DNA from: Mixta intestinalis
GTDB lineage: Bacteria > Pseudomonadota > Gammaproteobacteria > Enterobacterales > Enterobacteriaceae
Assembly: GCF_009914055.1 (NCBI RefSeq)
Contig: NZ_CP028271.1
Span: forward strand, 310,001-374,000
Direction of reading: 5' to 3'
DNA: 64,000 nt
The notes under the pieces: model-generated
The model's database searches: none
Seen by the model: only the letters and a program-made list of their open reading frames with translations
Told to the model about the DNA's origin: nothing
Part shown: piece after piece, positions 55,183-63,092 of the stretch
Position numbering within the stretch: the stretch's first letter is position 1
Layout of the letters: every line of letters starts with the position of its first letter
Program-made: the position numbers and the translations under genes

Positions 55183-55977
55183 TCAGGCGATCAGCTCAGC
55201 CAGAAAGTCGCCCAGCGCTTTGCGCGGGTTATCCTCTTCCGACACAATCATTTCGATGCCCCACTGGCCCAGCACCTCTTTTGCTACCGGATTGGTGCGG
55301 TTAGTAAAGAGATAGGAGGTAGGGCGGGCGGAAGCCAGGCCGGTGCGCCCCCACATTTTGGTCAGGCGATAAAACAGCAGGCGAATATTAAAATCGCTGA
55401 TGCTGTAGCCGATAAACAGCACCGAATTGCCCATCACATCGTGCGTGAGCTTGATATCCAGCGGTGAATCAAAATAGAGACGCTCAAAATAGCTGCTCTC
55501 ATCCAGCACGATCGAGGTGTCATCATCAAAATCGCCGTGCAGCTTGATGATATGGCGTCGGTTTTCCGTCAACGAAACCAGATCGGCGGCGTTAGCCACC
55601 TTATAGTAGGGCACCTTGTGGGCATCATGTGCCATTTCCAGCCAGCGATCGTAGTTGGTGGTATAGATACGTGAGAAGTCACCCTGGGTGATCATGGTAT
55701 GGATTTCCGACGAGCGCACATCGATATCGGGGCGATGCCATTCGCGATCCATCCAGCTGCGCAATGGGCCCAGCGATCCTTTTTTCTGCTTGTAGTATTC
55801 CGCCAGCGACAGATGCGTGCCGTAGGCGTTAAAAATTTGCGGATCGTAGCCCAACTCGTGAGCGAGATGCGTAATCAGCTCATGCCATTCCGGCAGGCCC
55901 AGATTGCGCGATACCCCGGCTCCGGCAAACAGAATCAGCTTACCGGCATTGTAAGCGCGTTTGAGTTCGGGCTTCAT
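55183..55977 (-). CDS. SIR2-like NADase, KomC-like defence effector candidate
   Basis: 264 residues, a single SIR2-like domain. Landmarks: LFAGAGVSRNLGLPEW (19-31) for NAD binding, IYTTNYD with N108, and IKLHGDF with H147, the pair needed for NAD cleavage in defence SIR2 proteins. Later NSVLFIGYSISDFNIRLL is typical of the defence group. There is no zinc-binding cysteine set, so it is not a sirtuin deacetylase. It overlaps the HAM1-like gene as ATGA. In the Kongming antiphage system, as I recall, a HAM1-like protein and a SIR2-like protein form a complex that destroys NAD+ when dITP binds. The pair here matches that core. Confidence 0.85.
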   Translation of the reverse strand: MKPELKRAYNAGKLILFAGAGVSRNLGLPEWHELITHLAHELGYDPQIFNAYGTHLSLAEYYKQKKGSLGPLRSWMDREWHRPDIDVRSSEIHTMITQGDFSRIYTTNYDRWLEMAHDAHKVPYYKVANAADLVSLTENRRHIIKLHGDFDDDTSIVLDESSYFERLYFDSPLDIKLTHDVMGNSVLFIGYSISDFNIRLLFYRLTKMWGRTGLASARPTSYLFTNRTNPVAKEVLGQWGIEMIVSEEDNPRKALGDFLAELIA

Positions 55978-56534
55978 GGCTGGCTCCTTGCGGTTTTCAG
56001 AAAGGCGGCAAAACGATCCAGCGCCAGACGCCGCATAGAGATCTCATGTTTCAGCTCGCCCATTTCGGCGAAGGTCTGCGTATGGCCTTCCGGCACGAAA
56101 ATACAGTCCCAGAGAAAATCACGTGAACCGGCGGGCTCTGCGACAATTTTACCGCGGACTTCGCCGGAAAACTGATACATTTTGCGCCCGTCGCAGTAGC
56201 CGAGCACCGTTTTGGCGGTGGCGTTCTGATTATCCAGCGCCTGTACCAGCGCGGTAAAACGTTCCACCTTCAGCCGGTTCCAGAAAACGCGCGTCAGTCC
56301 GGCGGGCAGACCGTTCAGCCCATCCAGATAAAGACCGGTATGCTCGACGAACAGCGGCCGCCCAATCAGGGCAAACGCCTTAGTGAGCTTGTCGCGCACC
56401 AGCGCCACTTCATTTTCCGTCTGTATTTCTTCAATACGACAGCTTACTGGCAGAACTTCCACGCCAACCGGCCCCAGAATTCTGCACACTTCGTCCAGCT
56501 TTAGCTCATTGCTGGAAAGAAAACGTATCTTCAT
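55974..56534 (-). CDS. HAM1/RdgB-like protein with altered active site, KomB-like sensor candidate
   Basis: 186 residues of the inosine-triphosphate pyrophosphatase fold. The phosphate-binding opening SSNELKLDEVCRIL is kept. The usual catalytic ADDSGL reads VEHTGL, so the Asp pair is E-H. GFGYDPIF reads DFLWDCIF, with the base-contacting Asp kept. The usual S-H-R near the end reads S-M-R. The housekeeping RdgB function is therefore doubtful, and nucleotide sensing is more likely. It is first in a two-gene operon with a SIR2-like NADase. No adenosine deaminase (the KomA part) is visible in the window. Confidence 0.82.
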   Translation of the reverse strand: MKIRFLSSNELKLDEVCRILGPVGVEVLPVSCRIEEIQTENEVALVRDKLTKAFALIGRPLFVEHTGLYLDGLNGLPAGLTRVFWNRLKVERFTALVQALDNQNATAKTVLGYCDGRKMYQFSGEVRGKIVAEPAGSRDFLWDCIFVPEGHTQTFAEMGELKHEISMRRLALDRFAAFLKTARSQP

Positions 56535-56663
56535 GCTTCACCCAGTATTATTGCCGCCGGTATGGTTATGATTATCTGCGCAGGGGAGCGCTCACCGACG
56601 TCACTCATTGTAGATCAGACGGACAGGGCGATCAGCCTGATATGCTGAGGATGCGAAGGAGAT

Positions 56664-56689
56664 CGGCATCAGATCGTCACCTGATGCCG
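56664..56689 (-). terminator. Stem-loop after the three-domain sugar enzyme gene
   Basis: CGGCATCAG / CTGATGCCG, a 9-bp perfect stem with an 8-nt loop, 8 bp beyond the stop at 56697. There is no T run. Confidence 0.5.
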
Positions 56690-56696
56690 CAGAGCG

Positions 56697-59600
56697 TCAG
56701 TAGCCGGTTTCCTGGATTTTCAGCGAGGTGTTACGGGCTTTCACAGATTCAGCCGCCCGTTTGCCAGCGAGGAATGCGTGATCGGAATTGTAATATTCCC
56801 ATTCGCTGTAGCGGCCCGCCAGCAGGATATCCTGCTGGAGCAGCCAGCTGCGGATCAGCGCGATATTGGCGCTGCGCGCATGATCGTAGACCACATACGC
56901 GTAGGGAATATCTACCTGACTGGCGGTAATGATCGGATCGTCGGCGTTGATCATGCCAACGGCAATACATTCCTCAATACAGCGCTGGATCAGCGCGTCG
57001 CCATTGACCGGCAGCGGTTTATCCGGCGAGTAGCTGATCTCGCAGGTCAGGCCGCAGCCGCCTGGCGGGTTACAGAACGGGCTGGCGTTACCCTGCACAA
57101 AGATACGGTGGAATAGCGTATCGCCGGGATAGTAGATCCAGTGCTTCTCGGTGAGATCGGCACGCCCTACGCCGATATTGACGCAGCGAATAGAAACGTG
57201 GCGCAGTTTCGAGGCTGCCTCATGCACTGCCGCTGGTGCTTCATCACCGATTAAGGCAATCAGCTGCGGCAGCGGCATGGTGCTGATCAGCTGCTCATAG
57301 CGATAGCGTCGACCATCGGCCAGCACGGCGATATGCTGTTCAGGATGCAGCGCCGCCAGCGTGCTGTTGGTTTCCAGAACGCAGGTCATATGCGGCAGGA
57401 AACCGTGCATCAGCGCCTGAAAACCGCCTTTCAGCGGATAGCCGAAGCGGGCATTTGGTCCCATCGGTTTTTCCAGCGGTGCCAGCGCGCCTTCGACAAT
57501 TTGATCGAGATCCGGCAGCGGTACGCGTCCGCCCAGCCATGAGGTTTCCATCTCCGTCAGCGGCAGCGTCCAGAGCTTCTTGTTATAGGGCAGGGCGAAA
57601 TATTTAGCGATGCCGCGTCCCCAGGTTTTATAGATAAACTGCTCGAAGTTTTCCGTCTTGCTCGCTTCCGGTTGCGGTACGCAGGATTCGCCATCCGCCA
57701 CCACGCCATCGGCGCAGCAGTCGCGTGCTTCGGCAAGGGTCACCGCCGCGTTCGCTGCTTCCCCAGCGGTGCCGTAACGCGCCTCAATCGCGCCGAGAAT
57801 GCACTCTTTAATCACTTTGGCAGGCAGTCCATGCAGCGCACCCTGGAAGGGATAGCGCGTGTATGTTCCACCTTCGTTATAGATCCAGGCCTCGCGTATC
57901 TGCCAGTGGAGATTATCTCCCAGCAGCATTTCATACATTTTCAGCACGTAAGGGTCCTGGGAAAACATAATGTGTCCGGCGTAGTCGAAGGTGAAGCCCT
58001 TATCGTTCAGCGAACGGCACCAGCCGCCCGGCGAGGCATTCTTCTCCAGTACTACCGCTCCTTTGCCGTAGTGATAGCCTGCGCTGAGGCCCGTTGGCCC
58101 GGCACCGATAATCAGGCAGGGCACCACCGAAAGCTGTTCGGCGGGATTCAGGCGGTGTGTAACCTGCTGCACTTCGTCGGCAATAACCGGGGTGATATCG
58201 GGCGTCGGGGAGCGTGCTGCCGTTGCACCTTTTTTCATCAGCTTATACATCTGCTGCGTTGTGGCGTCCCATGAGGTGGCGGCAACCACCGCCTGCATCT
58301 GCTGCGCCAGTAACGCGCGATCTGATTCCTCCAGCGTCAGCGCCCGCTCGCAGGCATGGATAAATTCCTCCGGGGAGTAAGCAATCGCTACCAGTTCGGC
58401 ATAGTGACGCGCCACGTCAGTGATTGCCGTGCTGACAATTGGCAGCTGGGCAGCCATATACTCCAGCACTTTTGTCGGACTGATAAACTGGGTAGAGGCG
58501 TTCAGGGCGAAAGGCATCAGGCAAACGTCCCAGCCCGCAAGGAACTGCGGCAGCGCCTCATAGGGCTGCTGGCCCAGCCAGTGAATATTGGCGCGCTGCG
58601 GCAGCGTCGCCGGATCGATTTTTACCACCGGACCAACCATGACCAGCTGCCATTCCGGATGGGCATCGGCGAGCGCGGCTAACAGAGGTAGATCGAGACG
58701 TTCGTCGATAACGCCATAGTAACCCAGGCGCTTTGGCGGCAGCGTCTGCTGGAGCGGATGGCCGTTACTGCGATCCAGCGCCTGTTCAAAATGCACTGCA
58801 TCAACGCTGCTGGGGAAACAGTAAACGGCGTGATGCCGGTGCTTTTTCGCTTCATACAGGCTGGAGCCGCCGGTGAAAACCAGATCGGCGCGTGCCATCA
58901 ACGCAGATTCACGCTGCTGAAGCTGACGCGGTGCCTGATTAAAGGCGGAAAGCTCATCCATACAGTCGTAGATCACCAGCGACGGCGTAAAAGGCGTGAG
59001 CAACGGCAGCGCCATCGGCGTGTAGAACCACACTACCGGCTGCTCCTGCTCATCAACCAGCTCCGTCAGCAGCAGCTGTAAGGTGGCGATCTGATCGTCG
59101 TGAAAACCGGGCGCGGCTATCGGCGTATGAGGCTGGATCACGGTGATGTTGGGGGCGGGCGTGTCATAGTGAAGTGACGCCGCCTGTTCATCATAAATAG
59201 GTTCCTCAATAAACAGCACGCGGTAATGCTGTGCCAGACGCGACAGCAAATGCTGTGGACGCTGAAAAACAAATCCCCAGCGCAGGTGGCTAAAAACAAT
59301 CAAGGTTTTCTGCTGCATACCATTCTCCTTATTCTCCGCTGCCGGAGGAGTAAACGACTGGAAATTAACAAGCGTCTTTTGCGCTTCACGCAACGCTGTC
59401 GCGTAAGACTGATTGATTAAGCGAAGGAAAGGATCGATTCCGTTGTGGTCAAGATCCCACAGGCCGCTACGGGGCCAGGCGTTCAGATCCTCCCACTTGG
59501 GGCGATCGAGGATGGGATAGAGGCAGGCACCGCGCAGATCCACGCCTGCCAGCTGTGCCTGAGCCAGTTGCGCGGCGACGTCGCGGATCCAGGCCCCGCG

Positions 59601-60491
59601 TCCGCTACCAAAGTGGCTGGTTTCCGCCAGCAGCAACGGACGCTGGTAGCGCTGATGCAGCTCCGTCAACATCTGATGCAGCGGCTTTCGGCGGCGGTCG
59701 CCAAGGTGCCAGTACAGGCGCGCCATCGAAGGAAACTCCCACTGGTTATCGTGGTAATAGTTCACGCCGATCAAATCGAGATAACGCGGTGCCCCTCCCA
59801 GCTCCGGTGCCAGCCTGCCGCTCAGCATGTCCCACGCCTGAAACTGTGCGTTACTGTGTGAGCGGGCGACCTGCACCGCCTCCGGCGTCTGCTCGCTGGC
59901 GATAATGTGAATGATGGGATCGCAGTGCAGAATGCGCGCCCGACTATCGGCCTGCCAGATAGCATCGCAGGCGGCTAATGTAGCCTTCACCAGTTGGCGC
60001 TTACAGGCATCGGCGGGATCGCGCTGGGGCAGATAGCGGCAGGGAAAAAGGCCAACGGCCAGCCCCCAACTCAGAAAAGAAAGCTCATTGATGGGGGAAT
60101 AGACAGGCGGCTGTGTGGACCAGGGGGCCAGATAACGGGCTGCCGCGCCACAAAAGGCAGCGAAGCGCGGGATAAAGTCGTCGGAAAAGAGATTAAGATC
60201 GTCTGGCCAGCCGTAATGGCACAGCGTCCAGATGATTTGAATATCATGTTCCTGTGCTGCCTGTAGCCGGGTAGCGAGTGAGGAGAAATCATAGTCGCCG
60301 TGACGATCCGCCAGCCGCCAGCCGATGCTTTCCCGCACCGTGGAAATATTAAACGCTTTTAGCGCAGCGTAATCCTCACCGGCGCGGCGCAGATGATCGT
60401 TGGTTTCGTTCATCGCCAGCGGTTCGCCGTGCGGATTGATATGGTCCGCGCCTTCGTAACCTGCCTGCCAGAATGATGCAAAAGTTGTCAT
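56697..60491 (-). CDS. Three-domain fusion: glycoside hydrolase, glycosyltransferase, FAD mutase-like
   Basis: 1264 residues from the ATG at 60491 (GGAGAACGG upstream; earlier in-frame ATGs have none). Residues 1-390: a TIM-barrel hydrolase of the GH1/GH5 clan, with acid/base E136 in SPINELSF and nucleophile E290 in LLLAETSHFG. Residues 392-770: a GT4-like glycosyltransferase (WGFVFQRPQHLLSRL, RLGYYGVIDERLD, FISPTKVLEYMAAQLPIVST). Residues about 785-1264: a FAD-dependent UDP-galactopyranose-mutase or amine-oxidase-like domain (LIIGAGPTGLSAGYHYG, FTFDYAGHIMF). No signal peptide, so cytoplasmic. The frame is continuous. A strong internal ribosome site precedes M392. The set suggests building or remodelling a surface sugar; the product is unknown. 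Confidence 0.85.
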   Translation of the reverse strand: MTTFASFWQAGYEGADHINPHGEPLAMNETNDHLRRAGEDYAALKAFNISTVRESIGWRLADRHGDYDFSSLATRLQAAQEHDIQIIWTLCHYGWPDDLNLFSDDFIPRFAAFCGAAARYLAPWSTQPPVYSPINELSFLSWGLAVGLFPCRYLPQRDPADACKRQLVKATLAACDAIWQADSRARILHCDPIIHIIASEQTPEAVQVARSHSNAQFQAWDMLSGRLAPELGGAPRYLDLIGVNYYHDNQWEFPSMARLYWHLGDRRRKPLHQMLTELHQRYQRPLLLAETSHFGSGRGAWIRDVAAQLAQAQLAGVDLRGACLYPILDRPKWEDLNAWPRSGLWDLDHNGIDPFLRLINQSYATALREAQKTLVNFQSFTPPAAENKENGMQQKTLIVFSHLRWGFVFQRPQHLLSRLAQHYRVLFIEEPIYDEQAASLHYDTPAPNITVIQPHTPIAAPGFHDDQIATLQLLLTELVDEQEQPVVWFYTPMALPLLTPFTPSLVIYDCMDELSAFNQAPRQLQQRESALMARADLVFTGGSSLYEAKKHRHHAVYCFPSSVDAVHFEQALDRSNGHPLQQTLPPKRLGYYGVIDERLDLPLLAALADAHPEWQLVMVGPVVKIDPATLPQRANIHWLGQQPYEALPQFLAGWDVCLMPFALNASTQFISPTKVLEYMAAQLPIVSTAITDVARHYAELVAIAYSPEEFIHACERALTLEESDRALLAQQMQAVVAATSWDATTQQMYKLMKKGATAARSPTPDITPVIADEVQQVTHRLNPAEQLSVVPCLIIGAGPTGLSAGYHYGKGAVVLEKNASPGGWCRSLNDKGFTFDYAGHIMFSQDPYVLKMYEMLLGDNLHWQIREAWIYNEGGTYTRYPFQGALHGLPAKVIKECILGAIEARYGTAGEAANAAVTLAEARDCCADGVVADGESCVPQPEASKTENFEQFIYKTWGRGIAKYFALPYNKKLWTLPLTEMETSWLGGRVPLPDLDQIVEGALAPLEKPMGPNARFGYPLKGGFQALMHGFLPHMTCVLETNSTLAALHPEQHIAVLADGRRYRYEQLISTMPLPQLIALIGDEAPAAVHEAASKLRHVSIRCVNIGVGRADLTEKHWIYYPGDTLFHRIFVQGNASPFCNPPGGCGLTCEISYSPDKPLPVNGDALIQRCIEECIAVGMINADDPIITASQVDIPYAYVVYDHARSANIALIRSWLLQQDILLAGRYSEWEYYNSDHAFLAGKRAAESVKARNTSLKIQETGY
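59316..59330 (-). promoter_or_regulatory. Internal ribosome site inside the fusion gene
   Basis: AAGGAG lies 6 bases before an in-frame ATG (59318-59316), exactly at the hydrolase/glycosyltransferase junction. It would start an 873-residue glycosyltransferase-FAD protein. It marks either a recent gene fusion or a two-product gene. Confidence 0.6.
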
Positions 60492-61280
60492 TACCGTTCT
60501 CCAGCGATCGATCCGCAACATTCCCGGCGGGTGAACGCACCTGATAAAGCAAAAAAGAAGCAGGAAAAAGCGGCATGGAGGGGGCGCGCTGCTTCGTGTA
60601 TGGCTGACATCTTTTGGCAAAATGTCGGCGGGTAATGCCGTAACTGCTGTGAAAGTTAAGGAAGGTAATGAAGGGTCTTAATAACGCAGTAGACGGTTTA
60701 TTGAAGTGACGGCTACGCTTGTTATATTTATTTTATTAAACAGTTTCGTTGCTAAAGTTCTTGTTCGAAGTATAGGTCAGACGGGGATATGCGCAATAAA
60801 CAGGGAGGTTTACGGTCTTTCTTCGGAATATCCCTGGTGTTTAATCCATTTAATCATTAATTAAATTTATTGTTTTTCTGGCGAGAGCGAAACGCTATCA
60901 GGGCCATAGACAGTCAGTTTCTTTTATCAGATGAGTTCAGCTAAGCCATTGAGTTCATGACGCGGTACAGGCCTGATGTGAAGCATTTTCTGTAAATAAT
61001 CGGTTGTGACTGAAGCGGGCCTGAGGCTGTTTCCCCTAAACAAACGCCTGCCCGAAAAATAAGCTGCTTAGTTGCTAACAAAAGGGAAAGGGCGCGCTTG
61101 CGTTGAAAGCGTAGTGAACGGAATCCTGGCTACAGGAAGAAAACACACTATGGTTTTTTATTCAAATTTTATGAACTTTTTTAGCAAATCCTTCCGCTTT
61201 TTAAACCCCATCTTCCTGCCTACTATTAGCACATCGAGGCAGTATGCCTCATCAACCTTCTACTGTATGGGAAAATTATT
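60492..61280. other. Intergenic region upstream of the fusion gene and the DUF1471 gene
   Basis: About 790 bp. It must hold two divergent promoters, but I could not place them. A 70-codon plus frame (61072-61284) starts without a ribosome site, has mixed composition and overlaps the DUF1471 start; I treat it as noise. No repeat or RNA gene was recognised. Confidence 0.45.
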
Positions 61281-61490
61281 ATGAAAAACGTCAAATTTTT
61301 TGCTGCAGCCGTCGTGCTTTCTACGCTTTCATTCACCAGCTTTGCTGAAAGCGTAACGGCTACCGCGCTGACGCTGGATGCCGCCGAGGCAAAAATCGCT
61401 GCGCAGGCACAGCAGCAAGGTGCCAGCTACAAAATTACCGAAGCGAATTTTAATAACGGCGTACACATGACTGCCGAACTGACAAAATAA
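61281..61490 (+). CDS. DUF1471 (YdgH/BhsA/McbA-like) small periplasmic protein
   Basis: 69 residues. A signal peptide ends near TSFA-ES, leaving a mature domain of about 48 residues with the family pattern A-S-Y-K-I-T-E-A-N-F-N-N-G-V-H-M-T-A-E-L. Family members respond to stress (acid, peroxide, chlorine, metal) and affect biofilm and envelope permeability. The specific role cannot be told. Likely monocistronic. Confidence 0.85.
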   Translation: MKNVKFFAAAVVLSTLSFTSFAESVTATALTLDAAEAKIAAQAQQQGASYKITEANFNNGVHMTAELTK

Positions 61491-61579
61491 ACGACGCCGC
61501 TAAGCCGTTGTAAAGAGGACTGCGGATAACTTTTGCTGCTGTCCGGCGTTGTCTGCCGGGGAACACCGGAGGGGAAATA

Positions 61580-62311
61580 ATGAATATCATGCGTGCCAGC
61601 CCGACACAGCTGTTTGAATATGGCCCTTTTACCATCAGGCGCATGCGCCCTGGTGAAATAGACCCGGCGGCTAACAGCAGTGCCTTTGGGCCGCTGGCCA
61701 TTGTTGACCATATGCAACTGAAAAGCGGCGCGCGTATCGCCATGCATCAGCATGTTAATGATGAAATTCTGCATTACGTCTGGCGTGGCTCCCTGTTCCA
61801 TGAAGATCGGTCTGGCGAACGGACGCCGCTGTCCACGAAAAAAGTGATGCTGATTAGCGCCGGTGAAGGTACGGAGCATGAGGAGTCTGCTCCTGTCGTA
61901 GAGACGGAAATGTTGCAAATCTTTATCCGGCCTGAAGAAGCAGGTGGAGAAGGGCGCGTTCAGTTTATGACTCGCCCGCAAGGCATCGCTGAAGATCGGT
62001 GGACATTGTTGGCGGGACCAGAAGGGGAAGCGGCCCCGCTGACGCTGCGGCAACGGGTATGGGCCTGGGATATTCGCCTGGCGAAACAGGCGATAACAAA
62101 AGCACCCTGGCACGCCGGACTGGCGCAGTGGCTTTACGTTGCTGAAGGTACTATCACCGTAGGTGGTGAACGGCTGGGTAAGGGCGATGCACTGAGCGAC
62201 GGCTTAAACCCGCTGCCGCCAATTGAAGCCAGCCGTGACGCTATCCTGGTTTGTTTGCAGGTGGATCTTCAGGCGCAGGCCACACTGGCAGGACATATCA
62301 GCGGTCATTAA
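61580..62311 (+). CDS. Pirin-family bicupin protein
   Basis: 243 residues, two cupin domains. The N-terminal cupin has metal-ligand residues in MHQHVNDEILHYVWRGSLFHED, as in pirin and YhhW/YhaK-type quercetinase-like enzymes. The second cupin (LYVAEGTITVGGERLGKGDAL) lacks a clear metal set. GGAGGGG precedes the start. Function in bacteria is unsettled: flavonoid dioxygenase activity and redox-sensing roles are both known for relatives. Confidence 0.87.
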   Translation: MNIMRASPTQLFEYGPFTIRRMRPGEIDPAANSSAFGPLAIVDHMQLKSGARIAMHQHVNDEILHYVWRGSLFHEDRSGERTPLSTKKVMLISAGEGTEHEESAPVVETEMLQIFIRPEEAGGEGRVQFMTRPQGIAEDRWTLLAGPEGEAAPLTLRQRVWAWDIRLAKQAITKAPWHAGLAQWLYVAEGTITVGGERLGKGDALSDGLNPLPPIEASRDAILVCLQVDLQAQATLAGHISGH

Positions 62312-62672
62312 CACAATATCTTCCGGGGCAGCCTTAGCGGGTTGCCTCAGCAGCAGGCCTAAAGATTTTTACTAATTGAGCATTATTTCATATCCGACAG
62401 ATTAATAATCAGGAGACAGCGCTGGATAGCGGAGAAATACTCTATTTTGGTGGTGTTGTTTAATTTAAAAATGGAGTGAAAAGCGGAGTGGAAATAAATA
62501 TTTTTTCAATTATTCAAAAACCTTTTTCTCTTTCTGAAGAGGGAATTAGTAAATATACGATATCGTTGTGAAATTATCGTTATAGTATCCCTTCGGTTGT
62601 AGATTAAAAATGTTAAGTCAGAGGTTAACTGACGAAGGCGAATAAACAGGACTAATTAAAAAGGAGTTTATT
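62312..62672. other. AT-rich spacer before the microcin-like gene
   Basis: About 360 bp. A weak stem-loop (GGCAGCC/GGTTGCC, 62328-62347) may end the pirin transcript. A possible -10, TATAGT, lies near 62583 and could drive the microcin-like gene with a leader of about 80 nt. No immunity-type open frame was found here. Confidence 0.4.
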
Positions 62673-62993
62673 ATGCGTGAATTGACTTTTGCTGAAGTTG
62701 AGCATGTAACCGGGGCCGGTTTGATTGATGGTGCTTTTGGATTAGTAAGCGGTGGCCTGGCTCTGGCTGGTAATACCATTATTTTTGGTGTAAAGCTGTT
62801 TAATGATTTTCTGAACACCCCATTAGTTTCCTCAGTGGGGACCGTTTTTGATGCGGTAGGCATTGGTATTATCCATGTTGCTGCTGATTTTATCGGCTTT
62901 AGCATAATGAAAGCTATTTCTACCGTTGGTATTCTGCTGGGTGGCGACGATAGCTGGGTTAATTATCACTGGAATGCCCAGTGGTGGAAATAA
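62673..62993 (+). CDS. Microcin-like precursor with double-glycine type leader
   Basis: 106 residues. The first 15, MRELTFAEVEHVTGA, have the class II microcin leader pattern (M-R-E-L-T...E...V-x-G-A), like those of microcins L, V and N. Cleavage after GA15 would free a 91-residue Gly-rich, strongly hydrophobic peptide. It begins GLIDGAFGLVSGG and ends NYHWNAQWWK. AAGGAG precedes the ATG, and a perfect terminator follows at once, so it is a compact single-gene unit. No peptidase-ABC exporter, membrane-fusion protein or immunity gene is in the window. It could be a bacteriocin or another exported peptide. I do not recognise the mature part. Confidence 0.65.
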   Translation: MRELTFAEVEHVTGAGLIDGAFGLVSGGLALAGNTIIFGVKLFNDFLNTPLVSSVGTVFDAVGIGIIHVAADFIGFSIMKAISTVGILLGGDDSWVNYHWNAQWWK

Positions 62994-63005
62994 TTTCTGC
63001 TGATT

Positions 63006-63033
63006 AAAAAAGGCCTGTTAACCAGGCCTTTTT
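63006..63033 (+). terminator. Rho-independent terminator of the microcin-like gene
   Basis: AAAAGGCCTG / CAGGCCTTTT with a 5-nt loop and T run. Confidence 0.92.
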
Positions 63034-63092
63034 GCAGAAAGCAGGCGGGTGAGGCCGCCGCTTTCTTTGTTAGTTTTTATTTTTATTGGCTG

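Noticed and set aside
55183..61280. A KomA-like deaminase to complete a Kongming system
   Set aside because: All frames around the HAM1-SIR2 pair were read; neighbours are a nickel permease and the sugar-enzyme fusion, with no deaminase motif.
61072..61284. 70-codon plus-strand frame before the DUF1471 gene
   Set aside because: No ribosome site, odd composition, and it runs into the start of a well-supported gene.
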